This document shows, piece by piece, positions 8,865 to 17,268 of a stretch of 64,000 nt of DNA. Under the pieces are notes generated by a model. The model saw only the letters and a list, made by a program, of their open reading frames with translations. It was not told where the DNA came from and made no database searches. Positions within the stretch are counted from its first letter, which is position 1. Each line of letters opens with the position of its first letter. Position numbers and translations under genes: made by a program. Origin of the DNA: an uncultured Dongia sp. (GTDB taxonomy: Bacteria; Pseudomonadota; Alphaproteobacteria; Dongiales; Dongiaceae); contig NZ_CAKZGO010000003.1 of NCBI RefSeq assembly GCF_936916975.1, forward strand, positions 372,001-436,000, in the 5' to 3' direction.

Positions 8865-9524
8865 ATGAATAAATTGATTGCCGAATTTATCGGCACGCTG
8901 ACGCTCGTGCTGTTCGGCTGTGGTGCCGCGGTGTTGGGCGGCGAGCATGTCGGACAATTGGGCATAGCACTTGCCTTCGGCTTTGCCATCGTCGCCATGG
9001 CCTATGGCATCGGCCCGGTCTCCGGTTGCCACGTCAATCCGGCGGTCAGTCTCGGCGCCTTCATCGCCGGGCGCATGAACGCCAAGGACATGGTCAGCTA
9101 TTGGGTGGCACAGGTGCTTGGCGCCTTGGCTGGCGCGCTCATTCTCATGATCATCGCTGGCGGCGCCGATGCCGGTCTCGGCCAGAATGGCTGGGGTCCG
9201 GGGTATCTTGGCGAATATGGTCTTGGCCAGGCACTGGTGTTCGAGATCGTGATGACGGCCCTGTTCGTCATCGTGATCCTGGGCTCGACGGGTGCTGGAT
9301 CAAGCCCAGGCTTCGCGGGGCTTGCCATCGGCATCACGCTCGCCGTCATCCACATCGTCGGCATCCAGGTGACCGGCGTCTCGGTCAACCCGGCGCGCAG
9401 CATCGGGCCGGCGGTCTTCGTCGGCGGGCAGGCGCTGGCGCAATTGTGGCTGTTTATCATCGCGCCGGCGATCGGCGCCGTGATCGGCGGGCTGTTGTTC
9501 AGGTTGAATGTGATCAAGCCGTAA
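8865..9524 (+). CDS. aqpZ: Aquaporin Z-type water channel
   Basis: An inner-membrane MIP-family channel for water. The 219-residue product has six predicted membrane helices and the two pore-lining NPA boxes: HVNPAVS (N58) and SVNPARS (N175). The short loops and the lack of the extra Asp of glycerol facilitators favour a water channel over GlpF. The frame opens five codons upstream, but ATG at 8865 has GGGGAGA 6 nt ahead and starts with the family-typical MNKLIAEFIGT. It stands alone between phaC and a repeat element. Confidence 0.94.
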   Translation: MNKLIAEFIGTLTLVLFGCGAAVLGGEHVGQLGIALAFGFAIVAMAYGIGPVSGCHVNPAVSLGAFIAGRMNAKDMVSYWVAQVLGALAGALILMIIAGGADAGLGQNGWGPGYLGEYGLGQALVFEIVMTALFVIVILGSTGAGSSPGFAGLAIGITLAVIHIVGIQVTGVSVNPARSIGPAVFVGGQALAQLWLFIIAPAIGAVIGGLLFRLNVIKP

Positions 9525-9549
9525 GGGCGCAACCGCACTCGCTTTATTT

Positions 9550-9644
9550 CGTCATGCCCGAGCCCACTCTTGAATCAAGACTGGCCGGGCATCCACTCCC
9601 TCAACTGCACTCGTGGATCCCCGGGTCTTCGCCCGGGGATGACG
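9550..9644. repeat. Bipartite palindromic intergenic repeat, copy 1
   Basis: About 95 bp bounded by CGTCATGCCC on the left and GGGGATGACG on the right. It has two hairpin halves: a left one around AGCCC...GGGC and a right one, GATCCCCGGG-TCTTCG-CCCGGGGAT, joined by an unstructured spacer. It sits between the convergent 3' ends of aqpZ and the EF-G-like gene, where such an element could also act as a transcription barrier. Copies 2 and 3 are at 12564 and 15752. Confidence 0.8.
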
Positions 9645-9661
9645 ATCTAAAGTGCAACTCT

Positions 9662-11746
9662 CTAAGCAGCGCCCTTCTGCGCCGTCATGGCGTGACGTTG
9701 CTCGATCACTTTGTCGGCAAGGCGGCCGCTCAGTTCCTGAAGATGATCGAATTCGTACGAGAAGTTGCCGATGCCGAGCGTCAATGATCGCAGTTCGATG
9801 ATCATGTCGTGGAGTTCGGATTGTGGGACAAGGGCCTGGACCACTTCCCAGCCGGTCCAGTCTTCCTTGGCCTGGAAGTTGAGGATCTGGCCGCGCCGTC
9901 CGGTCACCAGATTGTGGACGCGGGCGGTGAATTCGGCCGGAGCCGAGACTTCGACCGAGAAGATCGGCTCCAACAACACCGAGCCGCAGAGCGGCATCGC
10001 TTCCTGCATGGCCTGACGGGCGACCGTCTTGAACGCCATGTCAGAACTGTCGACAGCGTGGAACTGGCCGTCGAACAAGGCCACCGCGACGTCAACCACC
10101 GGGAAGCCGAGGGGCCCGCGCACCAGATAGTCGCGCGCACCCTCCTCGACCGAGCCGATGAACTGGCGCGGCACCGAGCCACCGACCACACGATCGTGAA
10201 ACTCGAAGCCAGCGCCACGCGCCAAGGGCCAGACCTCGATATGCACATCGGCGAACTGGCCATGACCACCGGACTGTCGCTTGAAGCGTGAATGCTGTTT
10301 GACACCGCTGCGGATGGTTTCCTTGTAGCTGACCTGCGGCCGGCGATGTTTCATCGGCAGGCTGAAACGGGACTTCAGCCGATCGAAGGCGATGTTGAGG
10401 TGAATCTCGCCTTGCCCCGACAGCAGCAATTCGTGCGTATCCGGATCATGCGTGAAGGTGAGTGAGGTATCCTCCTCGATCAGCTTGGCCAGTGCCGAGG
10501 TGAGCTTCACCTCATCAGAGCGATTCTCTGCATCCATCGCCAGCACGAACAATGGCTCCAGCGGTGCCGGCCAGACGAAATCCGGGTTCTTCTTGCCTGA
10601 GGCGGTCAGGAGGTCGCCGGTCCTGACTTCCTCCATTCGCGCCAGCGCCACGACCTCGCCGGTATTGGCGTGGGGCACCTTCTCGAACGCATTGCCCTTG
10701 GGCCGCAACACGCCGGCCACCCGGACACCGTTGAGAACGGAGCCTTCCGAGACCCGCCCGCCGAAGATGCGCGAGAGCGACAGCTTGCCGGCATGGGGTT
10801 GATGATAGGTCTTGAAGACCAGCGTCGAGGCATCATAGCTGGAAATGCCGAGACGCTGTGCCAGCGCCTCCGGTCCCGGTACTTCATGGCGCAAAGCCTT
10901 CAGCAAACGGCGGACGCCGCCATCGCGTTCCGCCTCGCCGAGGAGCACCGGCACGATGAGATCGGCAGCAAGGTCCTTGGCGAATTGCTGGTAGATCTCA
11001 TCCCGGGGCGGCACCACGTCGGTCAGGATCTCTTCCATCAGGTGGTCATCAAAGTCCGCCAGCGACTCCAGCATGCGGCCGCGCGCTTCCAATTCGCGCG
11101 GCAGGACTTCCTCGGGCATCTTGATGAGGTCGGATTCCTGGCCCGGATGATATTTGTAGGCGCGCTCGCTCACCAGATCGACATAGCCGGTAACCTCACC
11201 GCCGTCCTTTCCAGCGCCACGGATCGGCACCTGGCGCAGCACCAGCGGGCGGCTGGAGACCGCCTGCAACGCATCCAGCATCTCGCGCACGCGGTGCGAT
11301 GAGACATCCATTTTGTTGATGAAAAGAATGTGCGGGATCTGGTGATCGTCGAGGAATTTCAGGGTCGGCGCCAGCATCAGCGCCTTGTCGATCAATGGTT
11401 CGCAGACGACGATGGCGACATCGGCCACCATCAGGGCATTGCGCGCTTCCTGCGCCAGTTCGACGGAGCCCGGGCAATCGAGGAAGCACCAGCGTTCGCC
11501 GAGATAGTCCGTGGTGGCGGCGGTGACTTCGACCGACATCTTGCGGGCGCGGGCCTCGGCGGAGCTGTCGGCAACCGTATTGCCTTCCTTGGCCGTTCCT
11601 TTGCGATGGATGGCACCAGTGACGAAGAGCAAGCTTTCAAGCAGAGCGGTCTTGCCGCTGAGATAGGGACCCACAATAGCGGCGCAGCGCGGCGCCGCCG
11701 GTTCTCTGCCGTTTTGTGTTCCAGCATGTTGAGTGACTGTAGCCAT
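9662..11746 (-). CDS. Elongation factor G-like translational GTPase (EF-G paralogue)
   Basis: 694 residues with the full EF-G layout: GTPase domain (1 to about 280), domain II, and domains III-V ending near ALVPQSELHDMIIELRSLT. It is not the main EF-G: the P-loop reads GPYLSGKT instead of GHVDAGKT, the switch I RGITI motif is replaced by ARKMSVEV, and switch II reads DCPG instead of DTPG. The base-recognition motif NKMD is intact, so GTP binding is likely. Standard fusA normally lies in a rpsL-rpsG-fusA-tuf cluster, which is not here. Such second copies have been linked to ribosome recycling or stress roles, but the role here is unknown. Start supported by a perfect AAGGAGGT. Confidence 0.9.
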   Translation of the reverse strand: MATVTQHAGTQNGREPAAPRCAAIVGPYLSGKTALLESLLFVTGAIHRKGTAKEGNTVADSSAEARARKMSVEVTAATTDYLGERWCFLDCPGSVELAQEARNALMVADVAIVVCEPLIDKALMLAPTLKFLDDHQIPHILFINKMDVSSHRVREMLDALQAVSSRPLVLRQVPIRGAGKDGGEVTGYVDLVSERAYKYHPGQESDLIKMPEEVLPRELEARGRMLESLADFDDHLMEEILTDVVPPRDEIYQQFAKDLAADLIVPVLLGEAERDGGVRRLLKALRHEVPGPEALAQRLGISSYDASTLVFKTYHQPHAGKLSLSRIFGGRVSEGSVLNGVRVAGVLRPKGNAFEKVPHANTGEVVALARMEEVRTGDLLTASGKKNPDFVWPAPLEPLFVLAMDAENRSDEVKLTSALAKLIEEDTSLTFTHDPDTHELLLSGQGEIHLNIAFDRLKSRFSLPMKHRRPQVSYKETIRSGVKQHSRFKRQSGGHGQFADVHIEVWPLARGAGFEFHDRVVGGSVPRQFIGSVEEGARDYLVRGPLGFPVVDVAVALFDGQFHAVDSSDMAFKTVARQAMQEAMPLCGSVLLEPIFSVEVSAPAEFTARVHNLVTGRRGQILNFQAKEDWTGWEVVQALVPQSELHDMIIELRSLTLGIGNFSYEFDHLQELSGRLADKVIEQRHAMTAQKGAA

Positions 11747-11943
11747 CTCGACCTCCTTTTCGCTGATGAAATTTCGCGTGAGAGGTCCGGTCTTCTGCGG
11801 GGCCGGTATGTTGCAAGTGTTTCAGGGGCGATGGCCCACTGGCAAGGATAAAAGGCGCAACAAAGACTGATCAATTTGCGTGCGGTGCAATATGAAGGTG
11901 AGTCTTGCTGACGCTTGGCAAGGCGCGCGCGATCGGGCATCCT

Positions 11944-11959
11944 GTGAACACTTGTTCAC
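11944..11959. promoter_or_regulatory. Perfect 16-bp palindrome, probable TetR operator
   Basis: GTGAACA-CT-TGTTCAC is a perfect 7-bp inverted repeat with a 2-bp centre. It lies 18 bp upstream of the TetR start codon, the usual place for an autoregulatory operator. It could also affect the EF-G-like gene transcribed the other way, whose start is about 200 bp distant. Confidence 0.65.
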
Positions 11960-11977
11960 TGTTGCTTCGGGGGAAGC

Positions 11978-12694
11978 TTGCCACGCGGAATCGCCACCAG
12001 AAACAGGATCAAACAGGCAGCGCTGGAACTCTTCGTTGCGAAGGGTGTCCTCGGCACGTCGGTGCGTGACATCGCTGCCTTGGCGGAGATCGCCGAGGGC
12101 GGGCTCTATCGCCACTACGCCTCGAAAGAGGATCTCGCCTGGAAACTGTTCTCGGAAAATTACGCAGGGCTCGCGAAGGAATTGCACGATCTGGCGAAGA
12201 CGAAAGGCGATTTTGCCAGCCGGCTAGGTGCCATGATTCAGCACTTTTGCCGCTTCTTCGACGAGGAGCCTTTGATGTTCCGCTTCCTGCTGCTGACCCA
12301 GCACCAGGAATTGCCCAAGCTGCGAGCAAAATCGCAGTCCCCGGTGCAGGCGTTGCACAAGCTGGTCGTCGATGCGAAGAAGCAGGGCGAAATTGCCGTG
12401 GAAGACGTTGACCTGGTGACGGCGCAGATATTGGGGCTGATCCTGCAACCGGCGACGTTCATGGTCTATGGCCTGCTGGCGCCCGGCATGCAGCGCGTTG
12501 AGGCCGAGACGGTGGCGGCATGTTTGAAGGTAGTTGCAGCGTCATCGCCCTACCAAAGAAAGTCGTCATCCCCGGGCTTGACCCGGGGATCTACTTCAGC
12601 TGCCAAGCTGTTGCCGACAGATCCCCGGCCCTCTTTGAACAAAGGCGGGCCCGGGGATGACGGTGACAAAATGCGCGTGCGGGGCAGCAAATGA
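11978..12694 (+). CDS. TetR-family transcriptional regulator with repeat-derived C-terminus
   Basis: The N-terminal 60 residues form a TetR DNA-binding domain: TRNRIKQAALELFVAKG, then the recognition helix region TSVRDIAALAEIAEGGLYRHY and the usual KEDL turn. The ligand-binding domain follows to about residue 190. The last 40 or so residues (SSPGLTRGSTS...GGPGDDGDK) are the translation of an intergenic repeat, so the protein is longer than the typical 190-210 residues. The start is a TTG with GGGGGAAG just ahead; no better ATG exists before the helix-turn-helix. Its stop overlaps the glycosyltransferase start (ATGA), which implies co-expression. The ligand is unknown. Confidence 0.88.
   Translation: MPRGIATRNRIKQAALELFVAKGVLGTSVRDIAALAEIAEGGLYRHYASKEDLAWKLFSENYAGLAKELHDLAKTKGDFASRLGAMIQHFCRFFDEEPLMFRFLLLTQHQELPKLRAKSQSPVQALHKLVVDAKKQGEIAVEDVDLVTAQILGLILQPATFMVYGLLAPGMQRVEAETVAACLKVVAASSPYQRKSSSPGLTRGSTSAAKLLPTDPRPSLNKGGPGDDGDKMRVRGSK
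12564..12662. repeat. Bipartite palindromic repeat, copy 2, inside the TetR reading frame
   Basis: About 99 bp from CGTCATCCCC to GGGGATGACG. The left half forms the hairpin ATCCCCGGG-CTTGA-CCCGGGGAT; the right half pairs GATCCCCGGCCC with GGGCCCGGGGAT across CTCTTTGAACAAAGGC. Unlike copies 1 and 3 it is coding, supplying the C-terminal tail of the TetR regulator and lying 29 bp before the next start codon. Confidence 0.85.
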
Positions 12695-13857
12695 GCAACT
12701 CGGCGCCTCATTCTCTCGAACTCACCATCCTGATGCCGTGCCTCAACGAGGCGGAGACGCTTGAGGTCTGCGTGCGCAAGGCGCGGCATTTCCTGGACAG
12801 CCATGGCATCGACGGCGAGGTGCTGATCGCCGATAACGGCAGCACCGACGGGTCGCACGAGCTGGCGCGGGCGGCGGGCGCTCGGGTGGTCGACATCCCG
12901 GTGAAGGGCTATGGCGCGGCGCTGCTCGGCGGCATTGAGGCCGCGCGGGGCCGCTACATCATCATGGGCGATTCGGACGATTCCTATGATTTCTCGAATC
13001 TTATGGCCTTCGTCGAGCGGCTGCGCGCCGGCTTCGATCTCGTCATGGGCAACCGCTTCGAGGGCGGTATCAAGCCTGGCGCCATGCCACCGCTGCACCG
13101 ATATTTCGGCAACCCGGTGCTGACCGGCATCGGCCGCATGCTGTTCAAGAGTCCCCTGCGCGATTTCCATTGCGGCCTGCGCGGTTTCTCGCGCGAAGCG
13201 GTACGCGGGCTCGATCTTCGGACCACGGGAATGGAATTCGCCAGCGAGATGATCGTCAAGGCGACACTCAACCGCCTCAAGATCACCGAGGTGCCGACGA
13301 CACTGGCACCAGATGGGCGCTCACGGCCGCCCCATCTGCGCAGTTGGCGCGATGGCTGGCGACATCTGCGGTTCCTGCTGATGCTGAGCCCCGAATGGCT
13401 GTTCTTTTACCCCGGTCTGCTATTGGCGATGATCGGGTTCATTGTGCTGGTCACGCTGTCGCTCGGACCAATCCGCATCGCCAATATCACGTTCGATATC
13501 AACACCCTGCTACTGGCGGGTGTCGCAGTGATCGTCGGCGTGCAGGCGGTGGGCCTAGCCGTACTCGCCAAGCAGTTCTGCATCGCCAATCATCTGTTGC
13601 CGCCCAGCGCGCGCTTTCGCTCGCTCGCGGATCATCTGTCACTGGAATTCCTGCTGCTGGTGGGTACCGCCCTGACCCTGGCCGGCATCGTCGGCATCGC
13701 AATTGCCATCCTGACCTGGCAGGAGGCCGGCTTCGGCAATCTCAATACCGGCAACATGATGCGCCTGCTGGTGCCGTCTTCGACCGCGCTCTGCGTCGGC
13801 CTGCAGCTGGCGTTCACCGCATTCTTCAAGGGCGTGCTGGGCCTTGCGACGCGCTAG
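12691..13857 (+). CDS. Family 2 glycosyltransferase with C-terminal membrane helices
   Basis: A membrane-bound glycosyltransferase resembling dolichyl/polyprenyl-phosphate mannose or glucose synthases. The GT-A catalytic domain spans residues 10-230, with ILMPCLNEAETLEVCV, the nucleotide/metal-binding GDSDDSYDF (about residues 93-101) and the HCGLRGF acceptor-side motif. About four hydrophobic helices follow residue 235. It probably moves a sugar to a lipid carrier at the cytoplasmic face. It overlaps the upstream TetR gene by 4 nt. No other glycan genes are nearby, so the sugar and acceptor cannot be named. Confidence 0.88.
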   Translation: MSNSAPHSLELTILMPCLNEAETLEVCVRKARHFLDSHGIDGEVLIADNGSTDGSHELARAAGARVVDIPVKGYGAALLGGIEAARGRYIIMGDSDDSYDFSNLMAFVERLRAGFDLVMGNRFEGGIKPGAMPPLHRYFGNPVLTGIGRMLFKSPLRDFHCGLRGFSREAVRGLDLRTTGMEFASEMIVKATLNRLKITEVPTTLAPDGRSRPPHLRSWRDGWRHLRFLLMLSPEWLFFYPGLLLAMIGFIVLVTLSLGPIRIANITFDINTLLLAGVAVIVGVQAVGLAVLAKQFCIANHLLPPSARFRSLADHLSLEFLLLVGTALTLAGIVGIAIAILTWQEAGFGNLNTGNMMRLLVPSSTALCVGLQLAFTAFFKGVLGLATR

Positions 13858-13886
13858 CGCGCGCTATTGCCCGGCGCAAATGCGCC

Positions 13887-14381
13887 TTATTGCATCGTAC
13901 AGACCAGATCCTTCTTGGCCTGGTCGACGTCATAGGCATAGCGCGGGCGGTTGACACAGGTTTCGGTGTATTTGGCAGCGAGCGCGTTGTACTCGCTGAC
14001 CGCCTGATTGAGCGACAGCCGCACATCGGATTGAATGAGGTCGCGCAAGGCCGCTGCCTGGGCCATGGAGTTCTTCAGCAATTCCTGACCGATGAGATCA
14101 TTGGGATCGAGCGTCTTGCGGCGCTCCTTGATCTGCGCATCGAGGGTGTTCAATTGCGCCTGCCGTTCATCGAGAATGGCGCGGCGCATAGCGATATCCT
14201 GGCGTGCTGTCTCCAGCCTCGGTTCCTCACACAGGCAGCCGCGCAATTCCTCGACGGTGAGTGCCGGACCGGCGGGCACCGGGGTTGCGTTCTGGGCCAG
14301 GGCGGTGCCTGAGGATATCACCAGGGCCATGAGGAGGGATGCAGCAAACCGATTGATCATCTTGCGGGTTCCGTCTTTCAT
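13887..14381 (-). CDS. Hypothetical periplasmic coiled-coil protein
   Basis: 164 residues with a signal peptide (MINRFAASLLMALVISSGTA, cleavage after ALAQ or nearby) from the inner ATG at 14360; the outer ATG at 14381 adds seven residues and neither has a strong ribosome-binding site. The mature part is mainly helical and Gln/Glu/Arg-rich (RQDIAMRRAILDERQAQL), suggesting a coiled coil. Four cysteines (GCLCEE near the N-terminus, TCVN and VCTMQ near the C-terminus) could form disulphides. I do not recognise a characterised family. It is convergent with the glycosyltransferase gene. Confidence 0.7.
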   Translation of the reverse strand: MKDGTRKMINRFAASLLMALVISSGTALAQNATPVPAGPALTVEELRGCLCEEPRLETARQDIAMRRAILDERQAQLNTLDAQIKERRKTLDPNDLIGQELLKNSMAQAAALRDLIQSDVRLSLNQAVSEYNALAAKYTETCVNRPRYAYDVDQAKKDLVCTMQ

Positions 14382-14476
14382 TCTTCGGTGCAGACCTTAT
14401 GCTCTAGCGGTGGTTTATGGCAATGTTGCGGCCGAATAATCAAGAAACCTGGGCCATGTCTTTAGGCGGGGGATGA

Positions 14477-15727
14477 ATGCGGATCGTCGTTCTGGGTGCG
14501 GGGTTGCTGGGCGTCACCAGCGCCTATTACCTGGCCAAGGAAGGCCATGAGGTTGTCGTTATCGAGCGTCGCCCGGAAGCGGCGCGGGAAACCAGTTTCG
14601 CCAATGCCGGACTGGTGACGCCGGGACATGCAAGTTCCTGGGCCAGTCCGCGGGCGCCGATGATCCTGCTGAAATCGCTGTGGCGAAATGACACATCCTT
14701 GCGGTACCGCCTGCGCCTTGATCCGCGCATGTGGTTGTGGAGCCTGCAGTTCCTCCGTAATTGCACCACCGCGCGCAACCGCGCCGCCACCAAGACCAAG
14801 ATCAAGCTGTGCCTCTACAGCCAGGCGGAGATGCTGCGCGTCGGGCGTGAAGAAGGGCTGGAATGGGACCGCATCGCGAAAGGCGCCATCTATCTCTACA
14901 GCGATCCGGCGGCGTTTCGCGCCGGCAAGGAAAGCATGCGCTTCCTCGCCGACCAGGGGATCGAGGTCAATGTGCTCGACCCCGACCAACTGGTGGCACT
15001 GGAGCCGGCCTTGGCCCGCGCCAAGGGCACGCTGGCCGGCGGCATGCATACGCCGGGCGATGAATCGGGCGATGCGCGGAAATTCACGCTGGGCCTCGCG
15101 GAGCGCGCAAAGGCGCTCGGCGTCACCTTCCGCTTCGGCGAGACCATTGAGCGCATCGACCTGCAGGGCAAGCGCATCACGCATGTCATCACCGACAAAG
15201 GCCAGGTGACCGGCGATCAATATGTCATGGCGCTGGGATCGTACGCGCCGCTGCTCTCGCGGCAGATCGGATTCAACCTGCCGATCTTTCCAGTGAAGGG
15301 CTATTCGCTAACCTTGCCGGTCGCAGACCCCGCTGAGGCGCCGACCATCGGCGGGGTGCATGAGGAACATCTGGTGGCGTTCTCGCGGCTGGGCGATCGC
15401 ATTCGCCTGACCGCCACCGCGGATTTCACCGGCTACGACACCGAATTCCAGCCGGCGAACTTCGCCCACATGCTGCGCGTGGCGCGCGAGCTGTTTCCCA
15501 AGGCCGCACTCTATGACCGGCCGGATTACTGGTCGTGCTTGCGGCCGATGACCCCGGACGGCCCACCGATCATGGGGCCGTCGCCGGTTGCCAATCTGTG
15601 GCTCAACGCGGGCCATGGGCATATGGGCTGGACGATGGCTTGCGGCTCATCGCGCCTCCTCGTCGACCAGATGCTGGGCCGTAAGCCGGAGATCGATGCG
15701 GAGCCGTTTCAGTACAGTAGGTATTGA
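14477..15727 (+). CDS. dadA: D-amino-acid dehydrogenase (DadA family)
   Basis: An FAD-dependent, membrane-associated enzyme that oxidises D-amino acids to 2-oxo acids plus ammonia and passes electrons to the respiratory chain. The 416-residue product starts with the FAD-binding dinucleotide fold VVLGAGLLGVTSAYYLAKEG (residues 4-23). DadA-type signatures follow: ETSFANAGLVTPGH, FPVKGYSLTLP and, near the end, NLWLNAGHGHMGWTMA. No alanine racemase (dadX) is adjacent, so it is not a classical dadAX operon. Other D-amino acids, including D-arginine, are possible substrates. Confidence 0.92.
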   Translation: MRIVVLGAGLLGVTSAYYLAKEGHEVVVIERRPEAARETSFANAGLVTPGHASSWASPRAPMILLKSLWRNDTSLRYRLRLDPRMWLWSLQFLRNCTTARNRAATKTKIKLCLYSQAEMLRVGREEGLEWDRIAKGAIYLYSDPAAFRAGKESMRFLADQGIEVNVLDPDQLVALEPALARAKGTLAGGMHTPGDESGDARKFTLGLAERAKALGVTFRFGETIERIDLQGKRITHVITDKGQVTGDQYVMALGSYAPLLSRQIGFNLPIFPVKGYSLTLPVADPAEAPTIGGVHEEHLVAFSRLGDRIRLTATADFTGYDTEFQPANFAHMLRVARELFPKAALYDRPDYWSCLRPMTPDGPPIMGPSPVANLWLNAGHGHMGWTMACGSSRLLVDQMLGRKPEIDAEPFQYSRY

Positions 15728-15751
15728 GAGAGCCGATCGCGCTACTATCCC

Positions 15752-15856
15752 ATCGTCATGGTACGCGAAGGCGTACCACCCACGAGTTTCTTTCTGATGA
15801 AACACAGTCGTTGCAGGCGAACTCGTGGGTGGTCGGCCTGCGCCGACCATGACGAT
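15752..15856. repeat. Bipartite palindromic intergenic repeat, copy 3
   Basis: 105 bp ending in perfect 11-bp inverted repeats, ATCGTCATGGT and ACCATGACGAT. Inside are a small left hairpin (GGTACGC-GAA-GGCGTACC), a longer inner pair (ACCACCCACGAGTT with AACTCGTGGGTGGT), and a right hairpin (GGTCGGC-CT-GCGCCGACC). It lies between the convergent ends of dadA and a minus-strand gene. The stem sequence differs from copies 1 and 2 but the architecture is the same. Confidence 0.85.
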
Positions 15857-15862
15857 TTGAGT

Positions 15863-16468
15863 TTATGGTGCCTTCTTGATGCGAAGATGAACTAGGGCGT
15901 CGTAGGGGAACTTGCCACCTGCAAAGGGCCATTCATCGGAACCAGGCACGTCACGCAGCAGTACCTTTTCCGCCGAGACCCCCGTCATGTCGTAACCGTG
16001 TTCAGCTAGTACCGCGCCGAACGCATCCAGCGCAGGAACTCGCCGCTTCGATTCGCAATGACCGAGTTCATCTTCCAATACATCTGCGACAAACGCGTTG
16101 TTACTGCCTTCGATCGCCTGGCCCTTCTCGCCATCCCACCAACCCGACTGAGCGCTGCTGCAGCGGCTACGTTCGATCAAGTCGTCGGATAGCCAATGAT
16201 AATCTGCAACGCGGCCAAGGAAAATCAATCCCAAATTGGCATTGTGCCGCTGCCGATCCAGCGCTTGATAGAGGCCAGCCTGCACCATCACAGGCGTGAT
16301 CTCACACGTTGCGCCTGTTGGGATTGCGGGCCGCAGATGAAGCATTTGCTCCTTGGGTTCGTATTCGATCCTGAGGTGGCACGATGCCGGGTCGCCGACA
16401 ATGACGTCGTCGGCAAATGCCCCGCTGCCAATGAAAGTCAGCAGCAAGCCGCCAAGAAGGCGATGCAT
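15863..16468 (-). CDS. Hypothetical secreted protein
   Basis: 201 residues with a clear Sec signal (MHRLLGGLLLTFIGSGAFAD). The mature protein has cysteines at SCHLRIEY, TCEIT, RCSSAQ and HCESKR, enough for two disulphides, and a C-terminal segment (EWPFAGGKFPYDALVHLRIKK). I recognise no family. ATG at 16468 is chosen over a TTG two codons upstream. It begins 2 nt after the stop of the upstream racemase-like gene (TGAGGATG), so translation is probably coupled. That coupling does not by itself show a shared pathway. Confidence 0.72.
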   Translation of the reverse strand: MHRLLGGLLLTFIGSGAFADDVIVGDPASCHLRIEYEPKEQMLHLRPAIPTGATCEITPVMVQAGLYQALDRQRHNANLGLIFLGRVADYHWLSDDLIERSRCSSAQSGWWDGEKGQAIEGSNNAFVADVLEDELGHCESKRRVPALDAFGAVLAEHGYDMTGVSAEKVLLRDVPGSDEWPFAGGKFPYDALVHLRIKKAP

Positions 16469-16470
16469 CC

Positions 16471-17268
16471 TCAAATCCGGAACAGCCGGCCCCAGCCTTC
16501 AATCGGTTCCGTCACGCCAGCCAAACGCAGGCAGTGCCAGGCCATGGCATGATTTGACGACGTGACCGGCTTGCCGAGTTCGCTTTCCAGCTGCTCGGCG
16601 ATCTCGGCGACGCGCAAGCTGGTGCACGACACGAAGACGCCGTCGACGGAGGGATGCCGGCCCAGTTCGAGCGCCGCGTCATAGATCGACTGGGTCGAGA
16701 TGCGTGCCACCTCGTTGTCGTCCTCGTGGTTGAAGCTGCCGATCACCGGCACCTCGATCCCGCGGGCCTCGATATAGCTCTTGAGTCGCTGGTTGACGCT
16801 GTCGATATAGGGGGTGAGGAGTGCTATGCGCTTGGCGCCCAGCGCTTTGAGGCCCAGCACGCCGCCGGTAATGGGGGTCGTGCATTTGGCTTCCGGCCGG
16901 GTTTCGTGGATGCGCTTGAAGACGTTTTCCTCACCGATCACGACCGAGGCCGAGGTGCACCCATAGGCGACGACGTCCAAGGGAATGCCAGGCAAGATCA
17001 CATCAGCGGCTGGGGCGAGGCCCGCTTCCATCGCGGCAAGGGTGGTCGGGTTGATTTCGGCGGCGTTACGGATGCGGGTGGCGTAAAACGCCACGCCGGG
17101 GATTCGGAAGATCTGGCGGAACTCATGCTCCAATGTGTGATCGGTCGCCAGCACGATGAGGCCGATCCGGGCGCGGGCCGCGACGCCGCCATCGAGTGCG
17201 AAGGCCATATGCTTGCGATTGACCAACAATTCGGCCGAATCCGCGACCATCGTTTGGGCGAGAGACAT
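16471..17268 (-). CDS. Asp/Glu racemase superfamily enzyme (maleate isomerase / arylmalonate decarboxylase type)
   Basis: 265 residues of the two-domain Asp/Glu/hydantoin racemase fold. The two catalytic cysteines of the maleate isomerase/AMDase branch are visible in AYGCTSASVVIG and FVSCTSLRV, and the glycine-rich ITGGVLGLKALGAKRIALLTPY matches this branch. It resembles maleate cis-trans isomerase and ectoine-utilisation protein EutA, but no ectoine genes are present. The substrate is therefore open. ATG at 17268 has AAGGGAG about 9 nt upstream; a GTG three codons earlier sits on top of that site. Likely the first gene of a two-gene unit with 15863-16468. Confidence 0.85.
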   Translation of the reverse strand: MSLAQTMVADSAELLVNRKHMAFALDGGVAARARIGLIVLATDHTLEHEFRQIFRIPGVAFYATRIRNAAEINPTTLAAMEAGLAPAADVILPGIPLDVVAYGCTSASVVIGEENVFKRIHETRPEAKCTTPITGGVLGLKALGAKRIALLTPYIDSVNQRLKSYIEARGIEVPVIGSFNHEDDNEVARISTQSIYDAALELGRHPSVDGVFVSCTSLRVAEIAEQLESELGKPVTSSNHAMAWHCLRLAGVTEPIEGWGRLFRI

